Numbered from the stretch's first letter, positions 16,402 through 26,577 are shown. The stretch: DNA of 53,314 nucleotides from an uncultured Bacteroidia bacterium (GCA_902780935.1 CACZHP010000021.1:1-53314); one strand, 5' to 3'. Notes: generated by a model from the letters alone, not told the origin. Numbers and translations are program-made.

Positions 16402-17675
16402 GAACGAGAATCATCATCGTCGCTTCACTGTCACTGCTGATCCTGGCGACAATCGCCATGATTTCATGTTTCGGCAGCAAGGAAAAGGCTGTCAGGCGTC
16501 TGCCTGCCAACCTCAACGAGACCTTGACCAACGAGGTCTCCGACACCGCGGTCATGAACGGATTTGACCGCCAGGTCAAGGACTATATGACAGCATGGGG
16601 TCTTAAGGGCGTCTCGCTCTCGGTCATGCGCAACGACTCCCTGCTCTATTCAAAAGGCTATGGATGGGCTGACGACAAGGAGCCGATGGAGCCGAACCGC
16701 ATCCTGAGAATGGCCTCCGTGTCAAAACTGATCACCGCCGTCGGGATCATGATCCTGCAGGAGAGGGGTCAGCTTAGCCTGAAAGACCAGGTCTTCGGTC
16801 CGGGAGGGATCCTGGACGACTCACTTTACAACGCTGTTATCACCGACACCCTCTATACGAAGATCACTGTCGAGGATCTTCTTCGCCACAAGGGCGGTTT
16901 TTCCAAGAAAGGAGGGGATCCGATGTTCTCTACCAGGTGGATAATGATGCAGAACCAATGGAAGGAGGTGCCCACGAAAGAGCAGCTTACGAAGGTCCAG
17001 CTGAGCCGTCCACTCAAGTTCGAGCCCGGCACCTGGCAGGAATATTCCAACTACGGGTATCTGGCTCTTTCCATGGTCATCGAAAAGGTGAGCGGAATGC
17101 CCTACGAGGAGTTCATGCAGGAAAATGTCCTCCACCCAGCCGGATGCCTTGGCTTCAAAATCGCCGGTAATTACTACGCCGACAAACATCCCGGTGAGGT
17201 ACGTTATTATGTCCAGAAAGACGACGAGCCCGCTGAGGAGTTCAACAACAGCGGCAGGAAGGTTCCCCGGAGCTATGGCGGGAACAATGTGACAGGTCTG
17301 CTTGGAGCCGGCGCATGGGTGGGTTCCACTCCGGAGCTGGCCCTGCTGGTGGCCTCGATCGACGGCAAGCCGGAAGTACCGGACATCATCAGTAAAGAGA
17401 GCGTGGACGCCATGACCGAATATTTCGATCCGGACACATATTCCCTCGGCTGGAATGACACGAAGCCGACCGGGGAATGGACCCGCACCGGGACTTTCGC
17501 CGGCACGAGCGCGCTTGTGAAGTACTTCCCCGACGGGGAGTGCTGGGTCTTCATCTCCAACACCAGCACATATAAAGGCCCGGGCCTCGCCAAGTTCACA
17601 ACTGAACTTTTTGAGAAGCTCCGGGCTTCATATTCAGATAAGTTCCCGAAGAGGAACCTTTTCTACGCGGACTAA
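16398..17675 (+). CDS. Serine hydrolase, class C beta-lactamase / penicillin-binding-like
   Basis: A 425-residue exported protein: N-terminal hydrophobic signal with a possible lipobox AMISC (Cys24). The catalytic SxxK is S107-V-S-K110 (RMASVSKLITAVG), followed by the Y-x-N motif in EYSNYGYLALS. A late GTFAGTSALVKYF region stands in the place of the KTG/HxG motif. The family includes esterases, D-amino peptidases and peptidoglycan-modifying enzymes; true beta-lactamase activity should not be assumed. It is last in the plus operon and converges on the Ptb-like gene with 1 nt between stops. Confidence 0.83.
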   Translation: MRTRIIIVASLSLLILATIAMISCFGSKEKAVRRLPANLNETLTNEVSDTAVMNGFDRQVKDYMTAWGLKGVSLSVMRNDSLLYSKGYGWADDKEPMEPNRILRMASVSKLITAVGIMILQERGQLSLKDQVFGPGGILDDSLYNAVITDTLYTKITVEDLLRHKGGFSKKGGDPMFSTRWIMMQNQWKEVPTKEQLTKVQLSRPLKFEPGTWQEYSNYGYLALSMVIEKVSGMPYEEFMQENVLHPAGCLGFKIAGNYYADKHPGEVRYYVQKDDEPAEEFNNSGRKVPRSYGGNNVTGLLGAGAWVGSTPELALLVASIDGKPEVPDIISKESVDAMTEYFDPDTYSLGWNDTKPTGEWTRTGTFAGTSALVKYFPDGECWVFISNTSTYKGPGLAKFTTELFEKLRASYSDKFPKRNLFYAD

Positions 17676-17676
17676 A

Positions 17677-18588
17677 CTACTTGCCTACGAACATCACCGC
17701 CTCGGCGATGGAGTTCAGCTTGGTGTCAACGCTGTCGGCGCGGCTGGCGAGAACGCAAGGTGCTGTTGTTCCGACGAGCATACCAGCCTGACGGACTCCG
17801 GTAGCGAGCTTTGAGTTGGTCTTCCAGAACACATTGGCGGACTCGATGTTCGGGAACTGGAGGCAATCAGCGTCACCGGCGACAGGGCTTACAAGCTTCT
17901 TGATCTGGACAGACTCCTGATCGATAGCGACATCCAGGGCGAGAGGGCCATCGGCCACGCATCCCTTGATCTGTCCGCGATCGCACATCTTGGCGAGCTG
18001 GGCGGCCTCGACGCAAGCGGGCATGGAGTCAAGCATCTGCTCGGAAGCGGCGATGAAAGCGAGCTTCGGCTTCTCGATTCCGAAAGACTTCGCGACACCC
18101 ACGAGATAACCGGCGATCTTTACCTTCTGGCGGAAGTCCGGAAGAGGAATGACGGCCATGTCGGAAAGGAACATGAGCTTGTGGTAGTTCGGGTTTTCGA
18201 TGACACCAACGTGGCTCAGGACACCCTTGGGAGGGAGAAGTCCGGTCTCTTTGTTAAGGATGGCGCGCAGGAACTTGTCGGTGGAGCAAAGGCCTTTCAT
18301 CAGGACATCACCGTCACCGTCGTGAACCATCTGGACCGCCTTGGCGACAGCCTTCAGCTCCACAGGCTCATTGACGATGTCAAACACCTCGATGTCAATC
18401 CCGAGCTTCTCGCAAGTGGCGGCGATAAGATTCTTGTCTCCCACGAGAGTGACCTTCACGAAGCCCATCTCGGAAGCTTTGGCGCACGCCTCGATAGTAT
18501 GCTCGTCCACGGCCCAAGCCGCGACCATTTTCTTGCAGATACCCTTCTCTTTGAGCTCCGCGAACAAATCAGCGAATTTTGTGATCAT
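17677..18588 (-). CDS. Phosphate acetyl/butyryltransferase (Ptb-like)
   Basis: A 303-residue acyl-CoA:phosphate acyltransferase. The length and features (GDVLMKGLCSTDKFLRAILN, GVLSHVGVI, FLSDMAVIPLPDFRQK, ADGPLALDVAID, FPNIESANVFWK) fit the Ptb branch of the PTA/PTB family, not the longer Pta. With acetate kinase directly upstream in the same operon (18 nt between), it probably converts acetyl-CoA (or another short acyl-CoA) to the acyl-phosphate used for ATP formation. Acyl chain preference cannot be read from sequence. Confidence 0.85.
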   Translation of the reverse strand: MITKFADLFAELKEKGICKKMVAAWAVDEHTIEACAKASEMGFVKVTLVGDKNLIAATCEKLGIDIEVFDIVNEPVELKAVAKAVQMVHDGDGDVLMKGLCSTDKFLRAILNKETGLLPPKGVLSHVGVIENPNYHKLMFLSDMAVIPLPDFRQKVKIAGYLVGVAKSFGIEKPKLAFIAASEQMLDSMPACVEAAQLAKMCDRGQIKGCVADGPLALDVAIDQESVQIKKLVSPVAGDADCLQFPNIESANVFWKTNSKLATGVRQAGMLVGTTAPCVLASRADSVDTKLNSIAEAVMFVGK

Positions 18589-18606
18589 AATTATTTGGTT
18601 ATTAGA

Positions 18607-19821
18607 TTATTCCTCAATGCTTTGCACAAGGTGCATGGTGTCTCTCGCAATCACCAGCTCCTCATCGGTCGTTACAAGGGCGACCTTGACCTTTGACTCC
18701 GGGAGGGATATGACAGTGTCAACTCCCCAGGCGGTATTGGCCTCATAATCAAAGGCAAGACCGAGATAGGTGAAGTTCTCGCACACCCTGCGGCGCAGAC
18801 GGCTGTTGTGCTCGCCGATGCCTCCGGTGAAGAAGATCGCGTCCACTCCGTTCATCTCAGCCACGTACGCTCCGATGTACTTGATCATCTGGAAGCTCAA
18901 CATCTTAAGGGTCAGCTTGGCCTTGAAGTCTCCGCTGTTGGCGAGCTCGTCCATCTCCCGGGCGTCGGAGGTCTTCTGGGAGACTCCCAGGAAGCCGCTC
19001 TTCTTGTTGACCAGGGTGTACATCTCGTCCGGCGAGAGGTTCTCCTTCTTCATTATATAGAGGATGGCGTTGGGATCCACATCGCCGCAGCGGGTTCCCA
19101 TGATAAGCCCCTCAAGCGGGGTGAGTCCCATTGAAGTGTCGATGGACTTGCCGTTATGGATCGCGGTGATGGAACTTCCGTTGCCGATATGGCAGGTTAT
19201 GATCCTGGAGTCGTTCACGTCCAGCCCGACCATCTTGGCGCCCTTCTGTGCGACAAACTGGTGGCTCGTTCCGTGGGCTCCGTAACGGCGGATATGATAC
19301 TTCTCGTAATACTCGTACGGAAGGCCATACATATAGGCCTGGGGCGGCATGGTCTGATGGAAGGCAGTGTCGAAGGTGACGACCTGGGGAACATTGGGGA
19401 GCACTTCCTGGCAGGCCCTGATACCCAGAAGGTGGGCGGGATTGTGAAGAGGGGCGAAATCGCAGCAGAACTCGATCTTCGACAGGACATCCTCGTCAAC
19501 GATGGCGCTTCCTGAGAAAAAGTCGGCTCCCTGGACGATCCTGTGGCCCACGGCCTCGATGTCCTCAAAAGACTTGAGCACACCGTAGTCCTTGTCCACA
19601 AGGGCGTCGAGCACGAGCTGCATGCCCATCGTATGGTCGGGGATATACAGGTCCTTGACTACCTTTTCCCTGCCCACAGGAGTGTGCTGCAGCCTTCCGG
19701 ACTCGAGTCCTATCTTCTCCACTATACCCTTGGCCATCAGGTCATAGACGTCATCGCTTCTCATGTCAAGCAACTGGTACTTGATCGAGGAGCTTCCGCA
19801 ATTGATTACAAGAATGATCAT
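18607..19821 (-). CDS. ackA: Acetate kinase
   Basis: A 404-residue ASKHA-fold kinase of normal AckA length. Signatures: VINCGSSSIKYQLL at the start, HRIVQG, VVTFDTAFHQTMP, RRYGAHGTSH, CHIGNGSSITAI, MGLTPLEGLIMGTRCGDVDP and FTGGIGEHN near the end. It makes acetate and ATP from acetyl-phosphate, the last step of fermentation. It is first in an operon with the Ptb-like gene. A probable promoter lies at 19851-19882 on the minus strand. Confidence 0.95.
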   Translation of the reverse strand: MIILVINCGSSSIKYQLLDMRSDDVYDLMAKGIVEKIGLESGRLQHTPVGREKVVKDLYIPDHTMGMQLVLDALVDKDYGVLKSFEDIEAVGHRIVQGADFFSGSAIVDEDVLSKIEFCCDFAPLHNPAHLLGIRACQEVLPNVPQVVTFDTAFHQTMPPQAYMYGLPYEYYEKYHIRRYGAHGTSHQFVAQKGAKMVGLDVNDSRIITCHIGNGSSITAIHNGKSIDTSMGLTPLEGLIMGTRCGDVDPNAILYIMKKENLSPDEMYTLVNKKSGFLGVSQKTSDAREMDELANSGDFKAKLTLKMLSFQMIKYIGAYVAEMNGVDAIFFTGGIGEHNSRLRRRVCENFTYLGLAFDYEANTAWGVDTVISLPESKVKVALVTTDEELVIARDTMHLVQSIEE

Positions 19822-19850
19822 TATCCTAAAAAATATAAAGTCAGCAAGCG

Positions 19851-19882
19851 CGAAGATACGAAATTAATGAGTATTTTTACAA
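19851..19882 (-). promoter_or_regulatory. Promoter of ackA-ptb operon
   Basis: On the minus strand TTTG (about 19883-19880), about 21 nt, then TATCTTCG (19858-19851), one base off the TAnnTTTG consensus. The leader would be about 20-25 nt. Confidence 0.45.
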
Positions 19883-21006
19883 AAATTAGAGACTTGGCTA
19901 TGAAGGACTCGGGAGATATCGCGGGGACGGGTGTACCTTTCGCGGCCGGAGTCGCCGCGGGAGCTTTCCTGGCGGCGAGCCTAAAGCATATTCCCCTCCA
20001 ACTCCCATTCCTCCTGGCGGTTCTCCTGCCCCTCGCCACGGCAATCACCTACCAGCAAGCCGACAGCCGTCATCCCCGGAAGGGAGGTTTCGCCGTCCTG
20101 TTCCTCCTGGCCGGCCTGTTCTGTTCAGTCAATGCGGCGGTCAGCGCCGGGATTCCCCTTCCGAAAGGCCCTCTGGGGAGGATAGCGGAGGTTGAGGGGG
20201 AGAGACTAAAGCGCCTTATCGACTCCATCCCCTACCCTTCCGGGACAACAGGGCCTCTCGTGAAGGCCTTGCTCACCGGAGACAGGAGCGGGATCGGAAA
20301 AGACATCCGGGAAGTATTCCGCAGCAGCGGGGCCTCTCACATACTGGCCCTCTCCGGCCTACACCTGGGTATATTATATCTCATCCTTTCAAAGATCACA
20401 GCGCCGCTGGGAAACAGCCCCCGGTCACGGATTTCAAGATCCCTTCTGAATATCTGCGCGGCAGGTTTCTACACCTTGATGACCGGAGCTTCGCCTTCCA
20501 TTGTAAGGGCATTCATTTTCATCACCATAGGCGAGACCGCGAGACTGCTCGGCCGCAGCCACACAACGACGGGCACCCTCCTTGCGGCGCTCACCATCCA
20601 GCTCGCGTTGAGCCCGGGATCCGTTTCCTCCCTCGGATTCCAGCTCTCATATCTCGCCATCACGGGAATCGCCTTGCTGTACCCTCCCCTCGCGAATCTT
20701 TATCCCAAAGCCGGGGGGATACGGGGAAGGATGGATCCGATGAGAAGGATCTGGGAAGGGGCGGTCCTGTCAATATCCTGCCAGGCTTTCACGGCCCCAC
20801 TTGTGTGGTACCGGTTCCACACCTTCCCGAAGTATTTCATCATCACGAACTTGACCGCTCTCCCGCTGACAAGCGCGGTCATGATCCTCTCTGTGACCAC
20901 GACCGCGCTTTCTTGCTTCGGAATATGTCCGGAAATACTTGTGCTGCTGAACGATAAGGCAGTCCAACTGCTTATCGCATGCCTCGGGATTATCAGCTCG
21001 CTGTGA
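19867..21006 (+). CDS. ComEC/Rec2 family competence membrane protein (minimal form)
   Basis: A 379-residue membrane protein. It carries the core ComEC block: VKALLTGDRSGI, then FRSSGASHILALSGLHLGILY, then GASPSIVRAFIF and LSLGFQLSYLAITGIAL-like segments. Full ComEC proteins (about 700 residues) also have an N-terminal OB domain and a C-terminal metallo-beta-lactamase domain; both are missing here, so only the channel-like part remains. The ATG at 19867 was chosen; an ATG at 19900 is also possible. Role would be DNA uptake across the inner membrane, if functional. Its end overlaps the end of fucP by 14 nt. Confidence 0.8.
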   Translation: MSIFTKIRDLAMKDSGDIAGTGVPFAAGVAAGAFLAASLKHIPLQLPFLLAVLLPLATAITYQQADSRHPRKGGFAVLFLLAGLFCSVNAAVSAGIPLPKGPLGRIAEVEGERLKRLIDSIPYPSGTTGPLVKALLTGDRSGIGKDIREVFRSSGASHILALSGLHLGILYLILSKITAPLGNSPRSRISRSLLNICAAGFYTLMTGASPSIVRAFIFITIGETARLLGRSHTTTGTLLAALTIQLALSPGSVSSLGFQLSYLAITGIALLYPPLANLYPKAGGIRGRMDPMRRIWEGAVLSISCQAFTAPLVWYRFHTFPKYFIITNLTALPLTSAVMILSVTTTALSCFGICPEILVLLNDKAVQLLIACLGIISSL

Positions 21007-22300
21007 CCTGATGTCTTGCCTTATAAGACCTCACGCCATAGATGAACACTATGATGAAGCAGATAAGAGGCAGGACGAAGGAGACGTTGACTGCCGGATG
21101 ACCGAGGATGACCTTCTGGTCGATGATCATTCCCTGGAGGGGTGGCATGATGGCTCCGCCCACGATGGCCTCAACGAGGAAAGCCGCGCCAAGGCTGGCA
21201 TCCTGGTTCTCGACATTCTCGAGCGCAATGCCATAGATGGTCGGGAACATAAGCGACATAAACGCGCTGATCCCCATCAGGCAATAAAGCCCACCCATTC
21301 CGACTATGGTGATGGCGCCTATGGAACACAAGGCGGCTCCCGTAGCGAAAATGGCCAGAAGGCGACTGGAATTGACATATTTCATCAGCGCCGTGGCGAC
21401 GAACCTTCCGCAGAGGAAGAGAGCCATAGCTATGATGTTGTACGTCTGTGCGGTAGCCTTGTTGATCCCCAGGTTGTCGGCGTACTGGATGATGAAGGTC
21501 CATGTCATGATCTGGGCCGCGACATAGAACATCTGGGTCAGGACACCTTCCCTATAGATCTTGTTGTGCCAGAGGTTGGCGAGGGTCTTCCCGGTGCTGT
21601 TGGTCTTCTCGGGCTGGATGTCAGTCTTCGGAACCTTTGTGAGGGCGATGATGATGAGAACCGCGAGAACGACGAGGCCGATGATCACATATGGGTTACG
21701 GATCACCGCCAGGTCATGTAGCCGGATGTTCGCTTTCTCAGCCTCGGAAAGGGTTGGGAATAAGATGTTTCCGGCGGCGTCTCTCTTGTCGGAGAGGAGC
21801 TGTGGGAGCACGATGAACGAAGCCACACTCATTCCCATCAGGGAACCCATGGGGTTGAAAGACTGGGAAAGGTTAAGACGACGGGTGGCGTTGTCCTTGG
21901 ATCCCAGCGAAAGGATGAAAGGGTTCGCCGTGGTCTCGAGGAAAGCCAGACCGAAAGTCAGCACATAGAGGGACACGCAGAAGAACGAGAACTGCTGGAA
22001 CTGGGCCGCTGGAATAAACAGGAAAGCGCCTATAGCGTACAGCGCCAGACCGAGCAGGATTCCGCTCTTGTAGCTGTGCTTGCGGATGAACAGGGCCGCC
22101 GGGATGGCCATAGTGGCGTAGCCGCCGTAGAAGGCGAACTGAACCAGCGAGGCCTTCGCGGCAGAAAGCTCCATCACCGTCTGGAAGGCCGCCACCATCG
22201 GGTTTGTGATGTCGTTGGCGAACCCCCAGAGGGCGAAGAGCGAAGTGATCAGGATAAAGATGAAGAGATATTTCCTCTCCACCAATGCTCCCTTTGCCAT
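20993..22300 (-). CDS. fucP: L-fucose:H+ symporter FucP
   Basis: A 435-residue MFS transporter with 12 membrane segments. The FucP hallmarks are present: LFALWGFANDITNPMVAAF in segment 1, QFAFYGGYATMAIPAALF, GLAFLETTANPFIL and RRLNLSQSFNPMGSLMG. It imports L-fucose with protons. It lies 3 nt after fucI in the same operon. A fuculose kinase and aldolase are not in the window. Confidence 0.92.
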   Translation of the reverse strand: MAKGALVERKYLFIFILITSLFALWGFANDITNPMVAAFQTVMELSAAKASLVQFAFYGGYATMAIPAALFIRKHSYKSGILLGLALYAIGAFLFIPAAQFQQFSFFCVSLYVLTFGLAFLETTANPFILSLGSKDNATRRLNLSQSFNPMGSLMGMSVASFIVLPQLLSDKRDAAGNILFPTLSEAEKANIRLHDLAVIRNPYVIIGLVVLAVLIIIALTKVPKTDIQPEKTNSTGKTLANLWHNKIYREGVLTQMFYVAAQIMTWTFIIQYADNLGINKATAQTYNIIAMALFLCGRFVATALMKYVNSSRLLAIFATGAALCSIGAITIVGMGGLYCLMGISAFMSLMFPTIYGIALENVENQDASLGAAFLVEAIVGGAIMPPLQGMIIDQKVILGHPAVNVSFVLPLICFIIVFIYGVRSYKARHQVTAS

Positions 22301-22303
22301 AGG

Positions 22304-24076
22304 CTACTTGTAGATTGGTCCGAAGTTGGCGCAGGCGCGGAAGTCGGCGCCCTCCTTGTCCATTCCGAAAGCGTTCCAAGCGGCCGGACGGAAAATCTTG
22401 GCCTCATCCACATTGTGCATGCACACGGGAATCCTCAGCATGGAGGCCAGGGTGATCATGTCGGCTCCGATATGACCGTAGGAGATGGCTCCATGGTTGG
22501 CTCCCCAGTTGTTCATCACGCTATAGACATCCTTGAAGGCATCCTTCTTGGGATCCAGGCGAGGGGTGAACCAAGTCGTGGGCCAAGTCGGGTCCGTACG
22601 CTTGTCAAGCACGTCGTGGATCTCGGGATCGATATTGACGACCCAGCCCTCGGCAATCTGGAGCACCGGGCCGAGACCGTCCACAATATTGATTCTCATC
22701 ATCGTGGCCGGGAAATCGCCCTTGGAGACGAAATGGACGCTGAATCCGCCGCCGCGGAAGTAGTCGCGGTCCGCCGGCATCCACCAGGAGTTCTCCAGGC
22801 ACTTCTTCTGGTCCTCGTCGGTCATCTCCCAGAAAGTCTTCATCACAGGATTGCCCTCGGCATCGACGCTCTGCCCGCAGCCGTCCATGGTGGTGGCTCC
22901 GGAGTTGATCAGATGGATGATTCCGGGAGCGGCCTTGCCGGTGAGTTCCTTTCCGGTCACCCTCTTAACGGCCTCGGGGCTCCAATAGGTGCGCACATCC
23001 GAGAATATCTGGGGGCGGTTGGTCAGAAGGTGTCCAAGCAGCATGGCGGTACCGTTGAGCGAGTCGTTCTCAGTGGCGAGAACCGTGGGCTCGCGGCGGC
23101 CGTTCCAGTCGAAGTTGGTGTTGAGGAGAGTCTCGGTGAAGTCTCCGTTGGGCATCCAGTCAGTCCACTGGCGCTGGCCCTGGAAACCTCCGGCGATGGC
23201 GTTGTGGCCAAGGGCTTCCTCCTTGAATCCCATCTCCTTGAGCTTGGGATTGCCATGCATGAGATCCATGACGATGAGGGTCATCTTTGTGACAAAATCC
23301 CAGTCCTTGTCCTTCTCCTCGCGGGTTTTCTGCTTTTCGGGACGGTTCTTGTCCCAACCCTCCTGGGGCATGCAATATTTCTCGACCCAGGCCTTGGCCT
23401 TCTCGTACTCCTCATGGTCATAAATTCCGAGATCCATACGGCGGAGGATCTCCACCTCATCGACACTCTCGTTCCTCATTCCCAGATACTTCTGGAAGAA
23501 GTCGCAGTCGACGATCGAGCCGGCAATACCCATGGTCACGCTTCCGATCGAAAGATAAGACTCACCTCTCATCTCACCGACGGCGACTGCGGCCTTGGCG
23601 AATCTTAATATCTTCTCGGCGACATCGCAAGGGATGGAATTATCCTCGATGTCCTGGACCTCATGACCGTATATTCCGAAAGCGGGAAGTCCCTTCTGAG
23701 CGTGGGCTGCCAGCACGGCGGCGAGATAGACTGCTCCAGGACGCTCGGTCCCGTTGAATCCCCAGACGGCCTTCGGCCAGAGAGGATGCATGTCCATGGT
23801 CTCGGAACCGTAGCACCAGCAGGAGGTGACGGAGATCGTTCCCCACACTCCCTCGCGCTCGAACTTCTCGGCGCAAGCCGCACTCTCGGCGACACGGCCG
23901 ATAGTGCTGTCAGCTATGACACACTGGACGGGGGCACCGTCGCTGTACTTCAGATTTGAGGAGATCAACTCCGCCACATTTGCGGCAAGGGTCATCGTTT
24001 TCTCTTCCAGACTTTCACGAACACCGCCCTGGCGACCATCGATGGTCGGGCGGATACCGATTTTAGGATGCTTCAT
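22304..24076 (-). CDS. fucI: L-fucose isomerase
   Basis: A 590-residue cytosolic enzyme of exact family length. The start ([23 protein letters not shown]) is diagnostic, as are [30 protein letters not shown] and [18 protein letters not shown] near the C-terminus. It converts L-fucose to L-fuculose (and D-arabinose to D-ribulose) with Mn2+. It is followed by fucP after 3 nt. A short palindrome (24116-24131) lies upstream and may be an operator. It probably belongs to mucin or host-glycan fucose use. Confidence 0.96.
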   Translation of the reverse strand: MKHPKIGIRPTIDGRQGGVRESLEEKTMTLAANVAELISSNLKYSDGAPVQCVIADSTIGRVAESAACAEKFEREGVWGTISVTSCWCYGSETMDMHPLWPKAVWGFNGTERPGAVYLAAVLAAHAQKGLPAFGIYGHEVQDIEDNSIPCDVAEKILRFAKAAVAVGEMRGESYLSIGSVTMGIAGSIVDCDFFQKYLGMRNESVDEVEILRRMDLGIYDHEEYEKAKAWVEKYCMPQEGWDKNRPEKQKTREEKDKDWDFVTKMTLIVMDLMHGNPKLKEMGFKEEALGHNAIAGGFQGQRQWTDWMPNGDFTETLLNTNFDWNGRREPTVLATENDSLNGTAMLLGHLLTNRPQIFSDVRTYWSPEAVKRVTGKELTGKAAPGIIHLINSGATTMDGCGQSVDAEGNPVMKTFWEMTDEDQKKCLENSWWMPADRDYFRGGGFSVHFVSKGDFPATMMRINIVDGLGPVLQIAEGWVVNIDPEIHDVLDKRTDPTWPTTWFTPRLDPKKDAFKDVYSVMNNWGANHGAISYGHIGADMITLASMLRIPVCMHNVDEAKIFRPAAWNAFGMDKEGADFRACANFGPIYK

Positions 24077-24115
24077 AATTTATGTGGTGTTTTAAAAGTT
24101 AATTGGCTTTATCCA

Positions 24116-24131
24116 GACTATAAATATAGTC
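24116..24131. promoter_or_regulatory. Palindrome upstream of fucI (possible operator)
   Basis: GACTATA and TATAGTC form perfect 7-bp arms around a 2-nt AA centre, 40 nt before the fucI start in the only gap of this gene run. It is AT-rich, so chance is possible; no T-tract follows that would make it a terminator. Confidence 0.4.
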
Positions 24132-24134
24132 ATT

Positions 24135-24776
24135 TTATTTGAATATAGACCGCAGCAGCCACACTGTTTTTTCACGAAGCGTGCTGTCAGGGTTCTTAAA
24201 GGCCGGGATCTCCAAGGTTCTCGAGGTCACTCCCAGAATGCCGGGAGCGATCATCCTGGCCACGCCTGCCTTGGCGGCTTTCACCCCATAACCATAGTTC
24301 AGGAGGCTTTTGCGGAAGAAATCGACAGGAGTCTCAAGACTCGTGAAAGCGAAGGCGGGGACCAGGGCAACTGCCATGTCGAACAGATGACAAGGGATCG
24401 GAATCACGGGATCCGGCTCCAACAGGCGTCCCCTCCGGGTCCTTCCACCGAAGACCAGGCTCTTGTCAGGACGGCCCACAGTACCGGTGATGACAGCCTT
24501 GTGGCGGAGGAACTCAGAGTTCTCCAGAAGGGATGCGACAGCCCCCTCGGAAAGAATCAGGTCATGATCAATCCATAAAAAGATATCCGCTCCATCCCCG
24601 GAAGCCTTCTCCCATGAGGCGGCGTATCCCGCTTCCCCCTCGTCGTTCAGGAATATCGAAAAGGAATATTTCCCCTCCGAGGCAACCGCGTCGACCTGGC
24701 GCTGGCACTCCTCAAGGCAACCGGCGGAACCGTCGTCGCCCTCCATGATCGAGATGATAATAGCGACTTTCGGCAT
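24135..24776 (-). CDS. GT2-like glycosyltransferase family protein
   Basis: A 213-residue protein with the beta-alpha start of a GT-A fold (PKVAIIISIMEGDDGS). A sugar-nucleotide-like stretch follows with the DxD-like motif in FLWIDHDLILSEGAVASLL. It is shorter than usual GT2 enzymes and lacks a membrane segment. The late part (ARMIAPGILGVTSRTLEIPAF) is not a pattern I recognise. It lies 8 nt after lepA. Acceptor and donor are unknown; it may be a non-catalytic relative. Confidence 0.6.
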   Translation of the reverse strand: MPKVAIIISIMEGDDGSAGCLEECQRQVDAVASEGKYSFSIFLNDEGEAGYAASWEKASGDGADIFLWIDHDLILSEGAVASLLENSEFLRHKAVITGTVGRPDKSLVFGGRTRRGRLLEPDPVIPIPCHLFDMAVALVPAFAFTSLETPVDFFRKSLLNYGYGVKAAKAGVARMIAPGILGVTSRTLEIPAFKNPDSTLREKTVWLLRSIFK

Positions 24777-24784
24777 GGCGGGGA

Positions 24785-26575
24785 TCAGCTGTCAAGTTTC
24801 AGAACCGCCATGAAAGCGCTCTGCGGCACTTGCACCGTACCGATCTGGCGCATCCTCTTCTTGCCCTCCTTCTGCTTCTCGAGCAGTTTACGTTTACGGG
24901 TCACATCACCTCCATAACACTTGGCGGTGACATCCTTTCGGACCTGACGCACTGTCTCGCGGGCGATGATCTTAGCCCCGATGGCAGCCTGGACGGCGAT
25001 GTCAAACTGCTGACGCGGAATGAGTTCCTTGAGCTTGACGCACATCTTCCGTCCGAAATCGTAGGCGTGATCCTCATGGATGAGCGACGAAAGGGCGTCG
25101 GCAGGATCCCCGTTCAGGAGGATGTCAAGTTTGACGAGTCTGGCCGGACGGAAATCTATGACATGATAGTCAAACGAGGCGTAGCCCTTCGAGATGGACT
25201 TGAGCTTGTCATAGAAATCGAACACTATCTCGGAAAGGGGCATGTCGTAAGTCAGTTCCACCCGGTCGGAGGTGATGTAATGCTCCCCGATAAGAGTTCC
25301 CCTCTTGTCCATGCAAAGCTTCATAATAGGGCCGTAGAACTCGGTCTTGGAGATGATCTGAGCCCTTATGTAAGGTTCCTCGATGTGGTCGATCAGTGTA
25401 GGGGCGGGAAGCCCGGAAGGGTTGTGGACGTCGATGACCTCACCCTGGGTGGTATAGACTTTATAGGAAACGTTCGGGACTGTCGTGATGACATCCATGT
25501 TGAACTCCCGAAACAGCCTCTCTTGGACAATCTCCAAATGGAGAAGCCCAAGGAAACCGCACCTGAAACCAAATCCCAGAGCCAGCGAGGACTCAGGCTC
25601 ATAGACGAACGAGGCATCGTTTAGCTGGAACTTCTCCAGCGTCGCCCTCAGTTCCTCGAACTTGTCCGCCTGGACAGGGTACATACCGGCGAAAACCATC
25701 GGCTTCACCTCCTCGAAACCGGCGATGGCGCTCTCGCAGGGACGTGCGGAATGGGTGATAGTGTCACCGACCTTGACCTCCACCGCCCTCTTGATGCCGG
25801 AGATAATATAACCCACGTCTCCGGTGGAGACTTTATCCGTCGGGCAAAGCTTCATCTTCAGGACTCCGACCTCCTCGGCCTCATATTCCATCCCGGTGGC
25901 CACGAACTTGACCTTGTCCCCTTTGGAGATAGACCCATTCAGGACTTTGAAATAAGCTATGATCCCCCTGAACTGGTTGAAAACGGAGTCGAAAATAAGA
26001 GCCTGGAGAGGTGCCTCTGGATCCCCCTTCGGGGCCGGAATCTTCTCCACGATGGCGTCCAGAAGCGGCGGGATGCCTTCTCCTGTCCGGGCCGAGACTT
26101 TGTATATATCCTCATGGTCACAGCCCAGAAGGTCCACGATCTGGTCGGCGACCACTTCCACCTGAGCGGACTCCATGTCAATCTTGTTCAGCACAGGGAT
26201 AATCTCAAGACCATGATCCACAGCGAGATACAGGTTGGAGATGGTCTGAGCCTGGATCCCCTGGGAGGCATCCACGACCAGCAGGGCTCCCTCGCAGGAA
26301 GCTATCGAGCGGGAGACCTCATAGGAAAAGTCCACGTGGCCGGGTGTGTCGATCAGGTTGAGGATATATTTCTCGCCCTTATAGACATATTCCATCTGTA
26401 TGGCGTGGCTCTTTATCGTGATGCCCTTCTCTTTCTCAAGATCCATGTCGTCGAGCACCTGCGCCTCCATGTCGCGGGCGGACAGCGTCTGGGTGAGCTC
26501 CAGCAGCCTGTCGGCCAAAGTGCTCTTGCCATGGTCGATATGCGCTATGATGCAGAAATTGCGTATATGCTTCAT
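24785..26575 (-). CDS. lepA: Elongation factor 4 (LepA)
   Basis: A 596-residue translational GTPase of normal LepA length. G1 is AHIDHGKST, the G3 motif is DTPGHVDF and G4 is NKID. The LepA-specific C-terminal domain ends with [28 protein letters not shown]. It acts on ribosomes, promoting 30S biogenesis or back-translocation under stress. The ATG at 26575 ([14 protein letters not shown]) is chosen; an ATG at 26605 in frame would lie upstream of the -7 box at 26581-26588. Confidence 0.97.
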   Translation of the reverse strand: MKHIRNFCIIAHIDHGKSTLADRLLELTQTLSARDMEAQVLDDMDLEKEKGITIKSHAIQMEYVYKGEKYILNLIDTPGHVDFSYEVSRSIASCEGALLVVDASQGIQAQTISNLYLAVDHGLEIIPVLNKIDMESAQVEVVADQIVDLLGCDHEDIYKVSARTGEGIPPLLDAIVEKIPAPKGDPEAPLQALIFDSVFNQFRGIIAYFKVLNGSISKGDKVKFVATGMEYEAEEVGVLKMKLCPTDKVSTGDVGYIISGIKRAVEVKVGDTITHSARPCESAIAGFEEVKPMVFAGMYPVQADKFEELRATLEKFQLNDASFVYEPESSLALGFGFRCGFLGLLHLEIVQERLFREFNMDVITTVPNVSYKVYTTQGEVIDVHNPSGLPAPTLIDHIEEPYIRAQIISKTEFYGPIMKLCMDKRGTLIGEHYITSDRVELTYDMPLSEIVFDFYDKLKSISKGYASFDYHVIDFRPARLVKLDILLNGDPADALSSLIHEDHAYDFGRKMCVKLKELIPRQQFDIAVQAAIGAKIIARETVRQVRKDVTAKCYGGDVTRKRKLLEKQKEGKKRMRQIGTVQVPQSAFMAVLKLDS

Positions 26576-26577
26576 AA

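Noticed and set aside
16398-17675. Antibiotic-resistance beta-lactamase
   Set aside because: SxxK and YxN are shared with many esterases and peptidases, and there is no sign of a resistance context.
22076-23608. 510-codon plus-strand ORF opposite fucI and the fucP start
   Set aside because: It lies wholly antisense to clear fucI/fucP coding sequence and shows no family features; high-GC third positions often leave such shadow frames open.
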